Below are positions 23,910 through 31,229 of a DNA stretch of 32,823 nt, piece by piece. Made by a program: the position numbers and the translations under genes. Under the pieces are notes generated by a model. It worked only from the letters and a program-made list of their open reading frames with translations, searched no databases and was not told the origin of the DNA. Numbering within the stretch: position 1 is the first letter of the stretch; each line of letters opens with the position of its first letter. The stretch comes from Planctomycetota bacterium (GTDB taxonomy: Bacteria > Planctomycetota > Planctomycetia > Pirellulales > Pirellulaceae). The DNA lies in NCBI GenBank assembly GCA_018970165.1, contig JAGWWZ010000043.1, positions 1 through 32,823 of the forward strand, in the 5' to 3' direction.

Positions 23910-26900
23910 CTAGAGGGAGAGTAGGTATTTGAACAATTCGATCCGCTGGCGATCGTCCAGAGCCTCGAGCAAACCCATCGGCATGAAGGAATTCTCGGAG
24001 ATTCGCAACTCCTCAATCGTATCGCGATCGATCGTCACGGTATCGGTCGCTGTTCGGAGTCGGATTGCTGAAGGTGTTTCCTCCAAAACCAAGCCAGTGA
24101 TCACTTGGCCATCGTCGGTCCTCACGACACGAGCCTGATAATCTCGGCCGATGACGGCGTTGGGGTCGATTACGTTCTCTATCGCATATTCGATTCCTTT
24201 GGCCCCTGTCCCTTGAAGTTTGGGGGCTATCTCGGTGTTGGTTTGCTCTAGGGAATGGCACGATGCGCACAGTTTCTGAAAGTGCTTTTGGCCCGCCGCC
24301 GCGTCATAAGCCCAGAGAGGTGCTTCCTTATAGATGCTAGTCAATCGGGAAATCTCCTGTCGCAATCCCTCCGGGCTCCTACCTACGCGTCCCCACACTT
24401 CTTCCAAGCGTGCCTGAATCCTTTCATCGCCTAACGCAGCGATTTGTCGCGCCGTGTACGCATTCAACTTAGACTTACTCAGCTTCCCAGACTTCATGGC
24501 CTCCAGAAGCTGCTCAGTCCAACTTTGGCGACTGGCCAGCACCCCAAGGGCGGCCGCCTCGACATCCCCATCCCACTTCGGTAAACGTTCCAGGATCGCA
24601 GCGCCGATGGATGGTTCTTCGTACGCTCGCAATAGGGGCAACACTTCCAAGACCCGTTTTCCATGATCCAATTGCGTCAACAAGATCGGAACATTTGCGG
24701 AGTTATGATCCAACGCTAGCAGTCGAAGTGCATGCCCGATGTCGATCTGGGCATCGCCACTCGCCAGATTTTGTCGCACCCTCTGAAAGAGACGATCGTC
24801 CCCGAACTGGGCACCGATCTCTTCTGCAGTGCGCCGCACTTGCGGATCGTCGGAAGCATACAGCTTTTCCGCAACCTGTTTCCAATCTGAAGCGCCCTCC
24901 ACCCCACGCTGTCCCGAGATAGCAAACTGCAACAGTTCCAAATCCCGGCGTGGTGATGCGACTCGCATGGTGCTGATACGTCGAACGAGATCATCCCTTC
25001 CTTCCATGCGGGTCTTTGCCGCGTACCAGCGGATCGAATCCCGAACGACCGACAATTCCGTCGTATCGGCCAGTTGCAGCATGTCTTGGACGTCCGTGAA
25101 TTGTTTTGGATGGTTGGGCCAATGTCTGGCGATCGCTTGCCAAAGCATGACCGGCAGATCACGATCCTCCGCGTTCTCCGGTTGAGCCGCCAACGTCCGA
25201 CCGATCGCTAACGCGTGATCGCGAGTCATTCGACTCATGCCGCAAGCTAGATAACGCCTCACGAAAAGGGACGATTCTTTTTTGGCGTGCTCGATCAGCC
25301 AACTCAAATCCTCGGGAGGTTTCTCCAATGCCGACTGAATCGACCAAGCTCTCACTACTTCATTGGGATCCTTAAGCAATCGCTTAGCCAGGGGCAAGTC
25401 TATTGCGTTTGCGCAGTGAAGCGTCCAAATCGCTCGCAACTGCAGGTCTGCATTGCGGGAATCCAATGCCATCTCGGTGAGACTTCTGCGGACATCTTGC
25501 GGCAGTGTTTTCTTTGCGTACCGTTCGGCCAAGATACGGCGGGCCGTTCGGGCATGCCAATCATTGGGATGTCTCTGTGCGTCAACCAAAGATCGATCGC
25601 TCGCACTGTACCAATCGATCTTCGCCGGTCGATAGGTCGCATCGTACTGCATCCGGTAAACGCGTCCGTTTCCCCGATCCCAAACCTCGACACCGGGATT
25701 GTGACAATGGCGAGTGTCATACCAATCGCAAAAATAGACGGCACCATCGGGTCCGAGAAGCAAATCGACTCCGATGTACTGCGGATCCGAACAAAACAGA
25801 ACATCATAGCCTGCATGGATCGTCCAGTAGCCACCCGCATTGCGACGATTGACTTGGTGGTTGATTTGATGACCATGCAGGTTGTGAGTCAGCAAATGGT
25901 TGTGATACTCCGCAGGCCAATTGTCCCCGAGATAAATCATGGTTCCTACGTGAGAATGCCCGCCGTATATATCTCCTGTCCCCGGCTTACCCGCACCCCC
26001 TTCTCCGGAATCGTAATGAGCGGATGCGAGCAAAAAGTTTTGAAGATGAGGGAACGATTGCGGCGCAGTTGCGGAGATGTATGGGGCATAACCGCCATTG
26101 ACTTGATTCCAGTAATGACCGCTCTGCATCACATGGGTAGTTCCTCCCTTTCCCCAGAAACTGCGGCAGTGGGTCATGAAGAACTGCCCGTCTCGATCGT
26201 AGTCGAGTCCCCACGGATTGCTTCCCCCATGAGCAAAGACTTCGAACTCGTGACGCGTCGGATGGTATCGCCATACTCCGGCTGCAAGATAATGCCGGCT
26301 CTCTGCAGGCGAACCGGGCGGACCGATCGACGAAGTGTTAAACACACCCTGCGTTCCATACAACCATCCATCAGGCCCCCACATGAAGCTATTGAGTGTC
26401 TCGTGGGTATCGCCGAACCCAAACCCATCGAGCATCACCTGGGGAGGCCCGTCCGGTGTATCGTCCCGATTGCGATCGGGGATGAAAAGCAACTCGGGGG
26501 CCGCACCGATCCAAACACCTCCATACCCAACCTCGATTCCGCTGGCGAGATTGAGTCCCTCGGTGAACACTTTGCTGGTTTCGAATTCCCCGTCGGCGTC
26601 CGAGTCGCTAAAGATCGCGATGCGATCAAGCCCCTGTCCCTCGGGGCGTTTCTGAGGATACGAATAGGCTTCGACTACCCACAGACGCCCCCGCTCATCG
26701 AAGGTCATGGCGATCGGTTGATGCACTTTCGGTTCCGAGGCGACACGGACCACGGAGAAGCCAGGTGGGACATGCATCGCCTCGAGCGTCTTGGCGGCAG
26801 CATCGTTTCGATCTGCTTCACGAAGCTTATTGCGTTCCAAGTGTTGGAGGATGGCATTGAAGGTCGAGCGTTGCGGCGATGCGGACTGCAGCGATGCGGG

Positions 26901-28166
26901 AGGCTCATCATAGAAGCGAAAATCATCAAAGTTGAGATGTCCCCAACCGCCACCGCTCTCATCGATCAACCGTAATTGAATCCAGTGCCCAGCATGCTTG
27001 CGCAGATCGACGGCGACTCGCCGCATTTGTTCTTGGTTATTGCCAACGGCTTGAGCGATGACCTGCGGCTCGCTCGAGTCAGTCTCCTTAGCCAATATCT
27101 CCACGCGCGTCGAAGGATGCTCGCCTCCGCCGATCAAGAAACCACCGAAGGGTTTAGAAACCTGGAACCATACCGATTCCAGAGTCCCGACTCCCTTGTC
27201 TTGTTCCAACTCGTAGCCTCCGATGAAATAGTCACCTGACTTGTTGCTCTTCTGACGCGGCCAGCGTTGCGAGATACCATCCTTCGCAAGAGGTTGCCCT
27301 CGAAACGCCGTTCCCGATGCCGTCCATCCCTCAAGCGTCCCGGTTTCGAATCCGAGATTCAATGCCTTGCCAGCCGCATCCACGGGAAGTTCCCCTTCGG
27401 CTTCTTCGTTCGCCGATGCGAGAGATTCGATTTCCGGAAACGGAGTCAAGCGATCGGTATCGGATGAATTCAGATGCTCGATGCGCAAGTCCTTGAACTC
27501 GATTCGAGTCTCGGGCCCTGAATGAAGTTGCAGGGCGAGTTCCCCTTCCAGATCGCGATCGGGAAGTTGCTGGTCCCACAACGAGGAGAAAAGAGTCCCG
27601 TTGACATACACATCGATCCGCTCTCCGACAGCCACGATTCGATAATCATTCCACTGGCGATCTCGCACCAGGACCGGATATTGATGCAGGGGCGCGAACG
27701 TTTGCGAGTGTCGCGAGCCATCGGGTTTGATGTGTACTCGGCAACCCCGTTCGACCAGCAGTGCCCGGCCGTGCTCGTCATAGATGCGCCCCAGCCAAGT
27801 CGATCCCATATCCAAATCGGCTTGATATCCAGAGACGTGATCGACATGATCGACATGGCAGCGAATCTGGATGCCGGAGTTGGCAGCGGGCAATCCCGAG
27901 AGCCGAAACTGAAGTTTCAAATCAAAATCCGCAAGCCGTCCACCTCGCCACACGAGCCAAGTATTCTTGTCGAGTGTTTTGCCCGGCGCAATCTCGCCCA
28001 CGATGCTCCCATGTTGGACACGCCAATACTCTTCATCTCCCTCCCAGCCTTGCAGACTCTTACCATCAAAGATCGCTTCCGATTGGTCGCATCGCCCAAC
28101 CAAGCTCCCTCGCCATAAAACTAGATGCATGACCAACAAGCACACAACCATCGAACACGTACGCAT
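23910..28166 (-). CDS. Secreted DUF1080 / PVC-type dehydrogenase / haem-binding fusion
   Basis: A 1418-aa exported protein from ATG 28166, which starts a signal peptide (MRTCSMVVCLLVMHLVLW); a GTG at 28256 is in frame but would put 30 residues in front of it. Residues about 35-240 are a DUF1080 (3-keto-disaccharide hydrolase-like, concanavalin fold) domain (IFDGKSLQGWEGDEEYW, SGIQIRCHV). A jelly-roll-like domain follows (LNLGFETGTLEGWTASG). Then a beta-propeller PVC-type dehydrogenase (MHVPPGFSVVRVASEPKV, GRLWVVEAYSYP, GGVWIGAAPELLFIPDRN, FMWGPDGWLYGTQG), HEAT-like helical repeats, and a C-terminal cytochrome c-like haem domain with CASCH (near residue 1300) and FMPMGLLEALD. The family, abundant in planctomycetes, is thought to oxidise sugars or glycan parts in the periplasm and pass electrons to haem. 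The substrate is not known. Confidence 0.88.
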   Translation of the reverse strand: MRTCSMVVCLLVMHLVLWRGSLVGRCDQSEAIFDGKSLQGWEGDEEYWRVQHGSIVGEIAPGKTLDKNTWLVWRGGRLADFDLKLQFRLSGLPAANSGIQIRCHVDHVDHVSGYQADLDMGSTWLGRIYDEHGRALLVERGCRVHIKPDGSRHSQTFAPLHQYPVLVRDRQWNDYRIVAVGERIDVYVNGTLFSSLWDQQLPDRDLEGELALQLHSGPETRIEFKDLRIEHLNSSDTDRLTPFPEIESLASANEEAEGELPVDAAGKALNLGFETGTLEGWTASGTAFRGQPLAKDGISQRWPRQKSNKSGDYFIGGYELEQDKGVGTLESVWFQVSKPFGGFLIGGGEHPSTRVEILAKETDSSEPQVIAQAVGNNQEQMRRVAVDLRKHAGHWIQLRLIDESGGGWGHLNFDDFRFYDEPPASLQSASPQRSTFNAILQHLERNKLREADRNDAAAKTLEAMHVPPGFSVVRVASEPKVHQPIAMTFDERGRLWVVEAYSYPQKRPEGQGLDRIAIFSDSDADGEFETSKVFTEGLNLASGIEVGYGGVWIGAAPELLFIPDRNRDDTPDGPPQVMLDGFGFGDTHETLNSFMWGPDGWLYGTQGVFNTSSIGPPGSPAESRHYLAAGVWRYHPTRHEFEVFAHGGSNPWGLDYDRDGQFFMTHCRSFWGKGGTTHVMQSGHYWNQVNGGYAPYISATAPQSFPHLQNFLLASAHYDSGEGGAGKPGTGDIYGGHSHVGTMIYLGDNWPAEYHNHLLTHNLHGHQINHQVNRRNAGGYWTIHAGYDVLFCSDPQYIGVDLLLGPDGAVYFCDWYDTRHCHNPGVEVWDRGNGRVYRMQYDATYRPAKIDWYSASDRSLVDAQRHPNDWHARTARRILAERYAKKTLPQDVRRSLTEMALDSRNADLQLRAIWTLHCANAIDLPLAKRLLKDPNEVVRAWSIQSALEKPPEDLSWLIEHAKKESSLFVRRYLACGMSRMTRDHALAIGRTLAAQPENAEDRDLPVMLWQAIARHWPNHPKQFTDVQDMLQLADTTELSVVRDSIRWYAAKTRMEGRDDLVRRISTMRVASPRRDLELLQFAISGQRGVEGASDWKQVAEKLYASDDPQVRRTAEEIGAQFGDDRLFQRVRQNLASGDAQIDIGHALRLLALDHNSANVPILLTQLDHGKRVLEVLPLLRAYEEPSIGAAILERLPKWDGDVEAAALGVLASRQSWTEQLLEAMKSGKLSKSKLNAYTARQIAALGDERIQARLEEVWGRVGRSPEGLRQEISRLTSIYKEAPLWAYDAAAGQKHFQKLCASCHSLEQTNTEIAPKLQGTGAKGIEYAIENVIDPNAVIGRDYQARVVRTDDGQVITGLVLEETPSAIRLRTATDTVTIDRDTIEELRISENSFMPMGLLEALDDRQRIELFKYLLSL

Positions 28167-28259
28167 CGCCAGTGGTCTCACGCGGAAGTAGAAAGAGTTG
28201 GGAGAGTAATCGAAGCTTATTCCAGCGCGTTGGAGGATGCAATAAGCCGTTCCCACCCT

Positions 28260-28285
28260 GAATCGCTGCCGTGAATCGCTGCCGT
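28260..28285. repeat. Two tandem copies of a 13-bp sequence
   Basis: GAATCGCTGCCGT at 28260-28272 and again at 28273-28285, followed by GAACTTAG. It lies in the 171-bp gap between the Rieske gene stop and the dehydrogenase ATG (both minus strand), i.e. in the probable 5' region of the dehydrogenase. Confidence 0.8.
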
Positions 28286-28337
28286 GAACTTAGTTACCTA
28301 ACGGACGACTACATCGAGTTTGAGTCGAAGATTCGCT

Positions 28338-28646
28338 TCACGGGAGTTCGATGTAGATATCGTCGTTCTGAATCGTGACGGGGAACGTGTCGGTTTTGAT
28401 TTTGGGGTTGTCCAGCCAGGTGCCATCGTCGAGTCGGAATCTCCAGGCATGCCACGGGCAAGCGACACAGCCCTCGTGTACCCATCCGCCGGCCAGCGAC
28501 GCACCCTGATGGGGACAAAAATCATCCATGGCGTAAAACTGGTTGTCGATATGAAACACCGCAATCATTCGATCGCGACATGGAAACGCTCGGCTTTCTC
28601 CCGGCGGGATATCCGATGTCTTGGCAATGATCACTTTTTCTGGCAC
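28338..28646 (-). CDS. Rieske [2Fe-2S] ferredoxin, NirD/assimilatory type
   Basis: A 102-aa protein. I chose GTG 28646 because GGGGA lies 5 nt before it and the family begins there (VPEKVIIAKTSDIPPGESRA); the open frame extends upstream to 29099, but that part is the antisense-frame shadow of cinA. The cluster ligands are complete: C44-P-H46 and C63-P-W-H66 in FCPHQGASL and GCVACPWHAWRF. The domain ends with VTIQNDDIYIELP. Such small soluble Rieske proteins deliver electrons to oxygenases or reductases. No partner reductase is in view. It is 56 nt downstream of cinA and read in the same direction, so probably the last gene of the acyl-CoA dehydrogenase-like / cinA / Rieske unit. Confidence 0.88.
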   Translation of the reverse strand: MPEKVIIAKTSDIPPGESRAFPCRDRMIAVFHIDNQFYAMDDFCPHQGASLAGGWVHEGCVACPWHAWRFRLDDGTWLDNPKIKTDTFPVTIQNDDIYIELP

Positions 28647-28702
28647 GGCAATCCCCAAAAGGCGTTCAGCAGAGTCACTTTCACAGTTTCTTGCTGTGAA
28701 TT

Positions 28703-29977
28703 CTACTTTACCAGGTCGAGTCGCAAGAAGTTCAAGGCGGTCTTGGCTAATCGATGATAAAGGACATCGGGATGTCCGCCCAGGGATACGGTGGACGACT
28801 TCGTGTCCGCACCGCGCCGTGCTAAGCACATCGTAAAGTCGGCATACGGCATTAGTTCGGCCGAGGCCACTTCCAGGGATGTGGGGTAAATCCCCACCGC
28901 CAGACAACGATCCAATGCATGCGTTTGCAACATCCTCTGGGCGGCGTGGCTCAATGACTCCTGCAACTTCGACGGATCGGTTACTCCCGTGCATTCCTGG
29001 CCGAGATTCAGTTCGGACATACTCGCAAACCGCTGGCTGGCGACAATCCCCGATCCGGATGGGCTTTGCAGTGAAGCCAACATATGTGCGACACGGCACC
29101 CGGCACCCACTTCGATCACTCCCAGACGAATCTGCCTTTGATCGAGAAGTCTCTGGACCGCCTCGTGGATCTCGATCTCACCTTCGCCAAAAATACGATC
29201 ACCGAGTGCATTGCGAATTTCATCTACGGTGGGTGCGATGAGTTGCTGAAATTCCGCATCGGTCGTTGTTGGAGCGGCAATTCGCAGGGTGATCGTCGCA
29301 CGCGAGACCGTGATGCCGACTCGCGGCACGCGATCGCGCGCGATTAAGGTCGGGAGCCGATGCTCAACATCGCTCTCGCCGATACCGAAAACCTTGAGCG
29401 AGTGGTAACGCCATCGCGTTTCGCCGGCCCCCATTTCTTGTGTCAGTCGCTCTACCACGGTCGCATCGAGCATCTCGAACATCTCGGCGGGGACTCCAGG
29501 CAGAGCAAACACCCGGCAGCGGTGGTTCTCAGCGATGCACCCTTGCGGCACGTCGACATCAATTCCGGGAGCGGTGCCGTGCGGATTGGGAATGATTCGC
29601 GAGGTTTGAGGAAACATTGCCTGAACTCGATTGCGCTCGGGCATCGGACGCTTGCGAAGTGCGAACAGGGATTCGATATGCGTGAGAGCCTCCGGACGCA
29701 ATTCGAGAGGCAAGCCGAAGGCTTCGCTGATCGCTTCGCGAGTTAGATCATCTGCGGTCGGTCCGAGTCCCCCGGTGGCGATAACGATGTTGACTCGTCC
29801 GGCAGCAATTCGAAAGGCCGCGACGTTGTCTGCCAACTCGTCTCCGATCGTGGTATGAAATCGAACATGCACTCCGAGATCGCTCAGTTTTTGGCTGAGG
29901 TATTGGCTATTGGTATCCAACCGCTGGCCGCTCGTCAGTTCGTCTCCAATGGATAGGATTTCAGCACTAAGGGTCAT
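28703..29977 (-). CDS. cinA: CinA-like protein with degenerate C-terminal deamidase domain
   Basis: A 424-aa protein from ATG 29977, with AGGGTGG about 5 nt upstream; the frame is open to 30067 but family homology starts at MTLSAEILSIGDELTSGQ. The N-terminal COG1058/MoaB-like domain is complete: ELTSGQRLDTNSQYLSQKL, VIATGGLGPTADDLTREAI, PNPHGTAPGIDVDVP, VFALPGVPAEMFEML. In CinA it is linked to ADP-ribose/NMN pyrophosphatase activity. The C-terminal PncC-type domain normally has an A-E-S-C-T-G-G nucleophile motif; here the equivalent near residue 290 reads VIEVGAGCRVAHML, without that Ser, so NMN deamidase activity is doubtful. The start overlaps the stop of the upstream acyl-CoA dehydrogenase-like gene by 4 nt (ATGA), indicating coupled translation. 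Confidence 0.85.
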   Translation of the reverse strand: MTLSAEILSIGDELTSGQRLDTNSQYLSQKLSDLGVHVRFHTTIGDELADNVAAFRIAAGRVNIVIATGGLGPTADDLTREAISEAFGLPLELRPEALTHIESLFALRKRPMPERNRVQAMFPQTSRIIPNPHGTAPGIDVDVPQGCIAENHRCRVFALPGVPAEMFEMLDATVVERLTQEMGAGETRWRYHSLKVFGIGESDVEHRLPTLIARDRVPRVGITVSRATITLRIAAPTTTDAEFQQLIAPTVDEIRNALGDRIFGEGEIEIHEAVQRLLDQRQIRLGVIEVGAGCRVAHMLASLQSPSGSGIVASQRFASMSELNLGQECTGVTDPSKLQESLSHAAQRMLQTHALDRCLAVGIYPTSLEVASAELMPYADFTMCLARRGADTKSSTVSLGGHPDVLYHRLAKTALNFLRLDLVK

Positions 29978-31044
29978 GTTTGCCACCCTGAGAATGTACA
30001 GAGATGAGCGTCCGATACCACTTGCGGGCAACTCCAGACCAGGAAGAAGAGGGCTTCTTGGCACCATCGACCTACCGGGTGACCTTCGACGAAGCCAGCT
30101 CCCTTGGCGGCCGACAGCGCTGCATGTGTTGCGGACAAGGCCAGATCATTTGCTCCCTTGCGGAGTTGATTCGCGTCGAGTGCAGGCGAGGAAGCGATCA
30201 GATTTGTGTAAAGCTCGGACCATTGACACTGCAGGCGTGCTGCATGATCCGAAAGTCCTTGGCGTTGGACCGATTCGGCAGCCAAGTACTCGATCGCACG
30301 CGCCGCCAGCCCGAGCGCTAAAGCGCTGGTTTGCAAGCCTCCTGCCCCTCCGGTGTTCGATGCTGCCATGACGTTTGGGTGCGGGCCATGCAGGATATCT
30401 TGCCGCTTGATCCGGGCGTCATGGAGGTCGACAACATCGGTGCAGCTACTTGTTAAAGCTACCAACTGCATGCCGGGCCCTGGATGAATACCGGGAGAAG
30501 GCAGCTCGAGCATGACCAGGTATTGCTGATGGGATTCGGACGGGTCTACGGCACCGGCCACAATATATTTTGCATGGGAGGTTCCGGTGACCCATGGAAG
30601 CGATCCATTGAGTATGCCGGTATCACCGTCCCATCGAAGGGAGACCGGGGGAGCGGCGACATGCTGGCGGCTGGTAGTCAGGTGGCTGATGCCTACGGTT
30701 GCAAATGCATCGCCCTTGAGGATGCTCGGTAGCCACTCGGTGGACGTTCTGGGGTTGTCGCTGGTCTCGATCCTACGTATGGCAGCATGCCGCTGGGTCA
30801 TGATGAATGCCGTTGTCAGGCATCCGTAAGACAATGCGACATAATACGGAAGTGTGTGCTTTCGGAGAATTTCGGTTGACTGCTCGAGCTCTGCAAGTTC
30901 GCGAATTCGCTCCCCTGGAAAGTCATGGACGGTTCGTATTGCCGCACTTCCTCGGCGCGTGCGGTTCATCCAAGAGATCAACTCTGGAGAGAACTCGGAG
31001 ACGGAAGTGACCAACAACTGAAACCCGTTTTGATCAAGCGGCAT
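29974..31044 (-). CDS. Acyl-CoA dehydrogenase-like flavoprotein
   Basis: A 356-aa protein from ATG 31044, with AGGA 6 nt upstream. The sequence suggests the acyl-CoA dehydrogenase fold: an N-terminal helical part (ILRKHTLPYYVALSYGCLTT), a central beta domain (FATVGISHLTTSRQH, SLPWVTGTSHAKYIVAGAV) and a C-terminal four-helix part (ALALGLAARAIEYLAAES, LALSATHAALSAAKGAGF, GRWCQEALFFLVWSCPQ). It is somewhat shorter than the usual 380-400, mainly at the N-terminus, and I cannot point to a catalytic Glu. Acyl substrate unknown; an FMN/FAD monooxygenase of the same fold is possible, which would suit the Rieske gene in the same unit. Its stop overlaps the cinA start (ATGA). Confidence 0.7.
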   Translation of the reverse strand: MPLDQNGFQLLVTSVSEFSPELISWMNRTRRGSAAIRTVHDFPGERIRELAELEQSTEILRKHTLPYYVALSYGCLTTAFIMTQRHAAIRRIETSDNPRTSTEWLPSILKGDAFATVGISHLTTSRQHVAAPPVSLRWDGDTGILNGSLPWVTGTSHAKYIVAGAVDPSESHQQYLVMLELPSPGIHPGPGMQLVALTSSCTDVVDLHDARIKRQDILHGPHPNVMAASNTGGAGGLQTSALALGLAARAIEYLAAESVQRQGLSDHAARLQCQWSELYTNLIASSPALDANQLRKGANDLALSATHAALSAAKGAGFVEGHPVGRWCQEALFFLVWSCPQVVSDAHLCTFSGWQT

Positions 31045-31129
31045 AGGTTATCCTGAGCAAGCAAGAATTCCCTATCTTACCCGAAGCGCGGGTTTTGCCT
31101 AAGCCCGCTTCCGAAAGGGGCAGACGGCT

Positions 31130-31158
31130 TTGAAGTATTGGCGGCATTTCGCTATAAC
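31130..31158 (+). promoter_or_regulatory. Sigma70-type promoter for the glucan phosphorylase gene
   Basis: TTGAAG (31130-31135), 17-bp spacer, TATAAC (31153-31158): 4/6 and 5/6 matches at ideal spacing. The predicted start near 31165 gives a 5' UTR of about 65 nt to ATG 31230. It lies in the 185-bp divergent gap with the acyl-CoA dehydrogenase-like gene. Confidence 0.55.
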
Positions 31159-31229
31159 TAAAGGCCTGTCGGTAGATGAATACCGCCCAACGAGCAAACA
31201 ATCGCGCACGGAGCGTAGATAGGATTGTC

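Noticed and set aside
25287-26975. Long plus-strand open frame (562 codons) opposite the PVC dehydrogenase gene
   Set aside because: Antisense to a clearly recognised protein; no domain features, so a shadow frame.
28647-29099. Upstream extension of the Rieske reading frame
   Set aside because: It runs through cinA in another frame; the family starts at GTG 28646 with a good Shine-Dalgarno.
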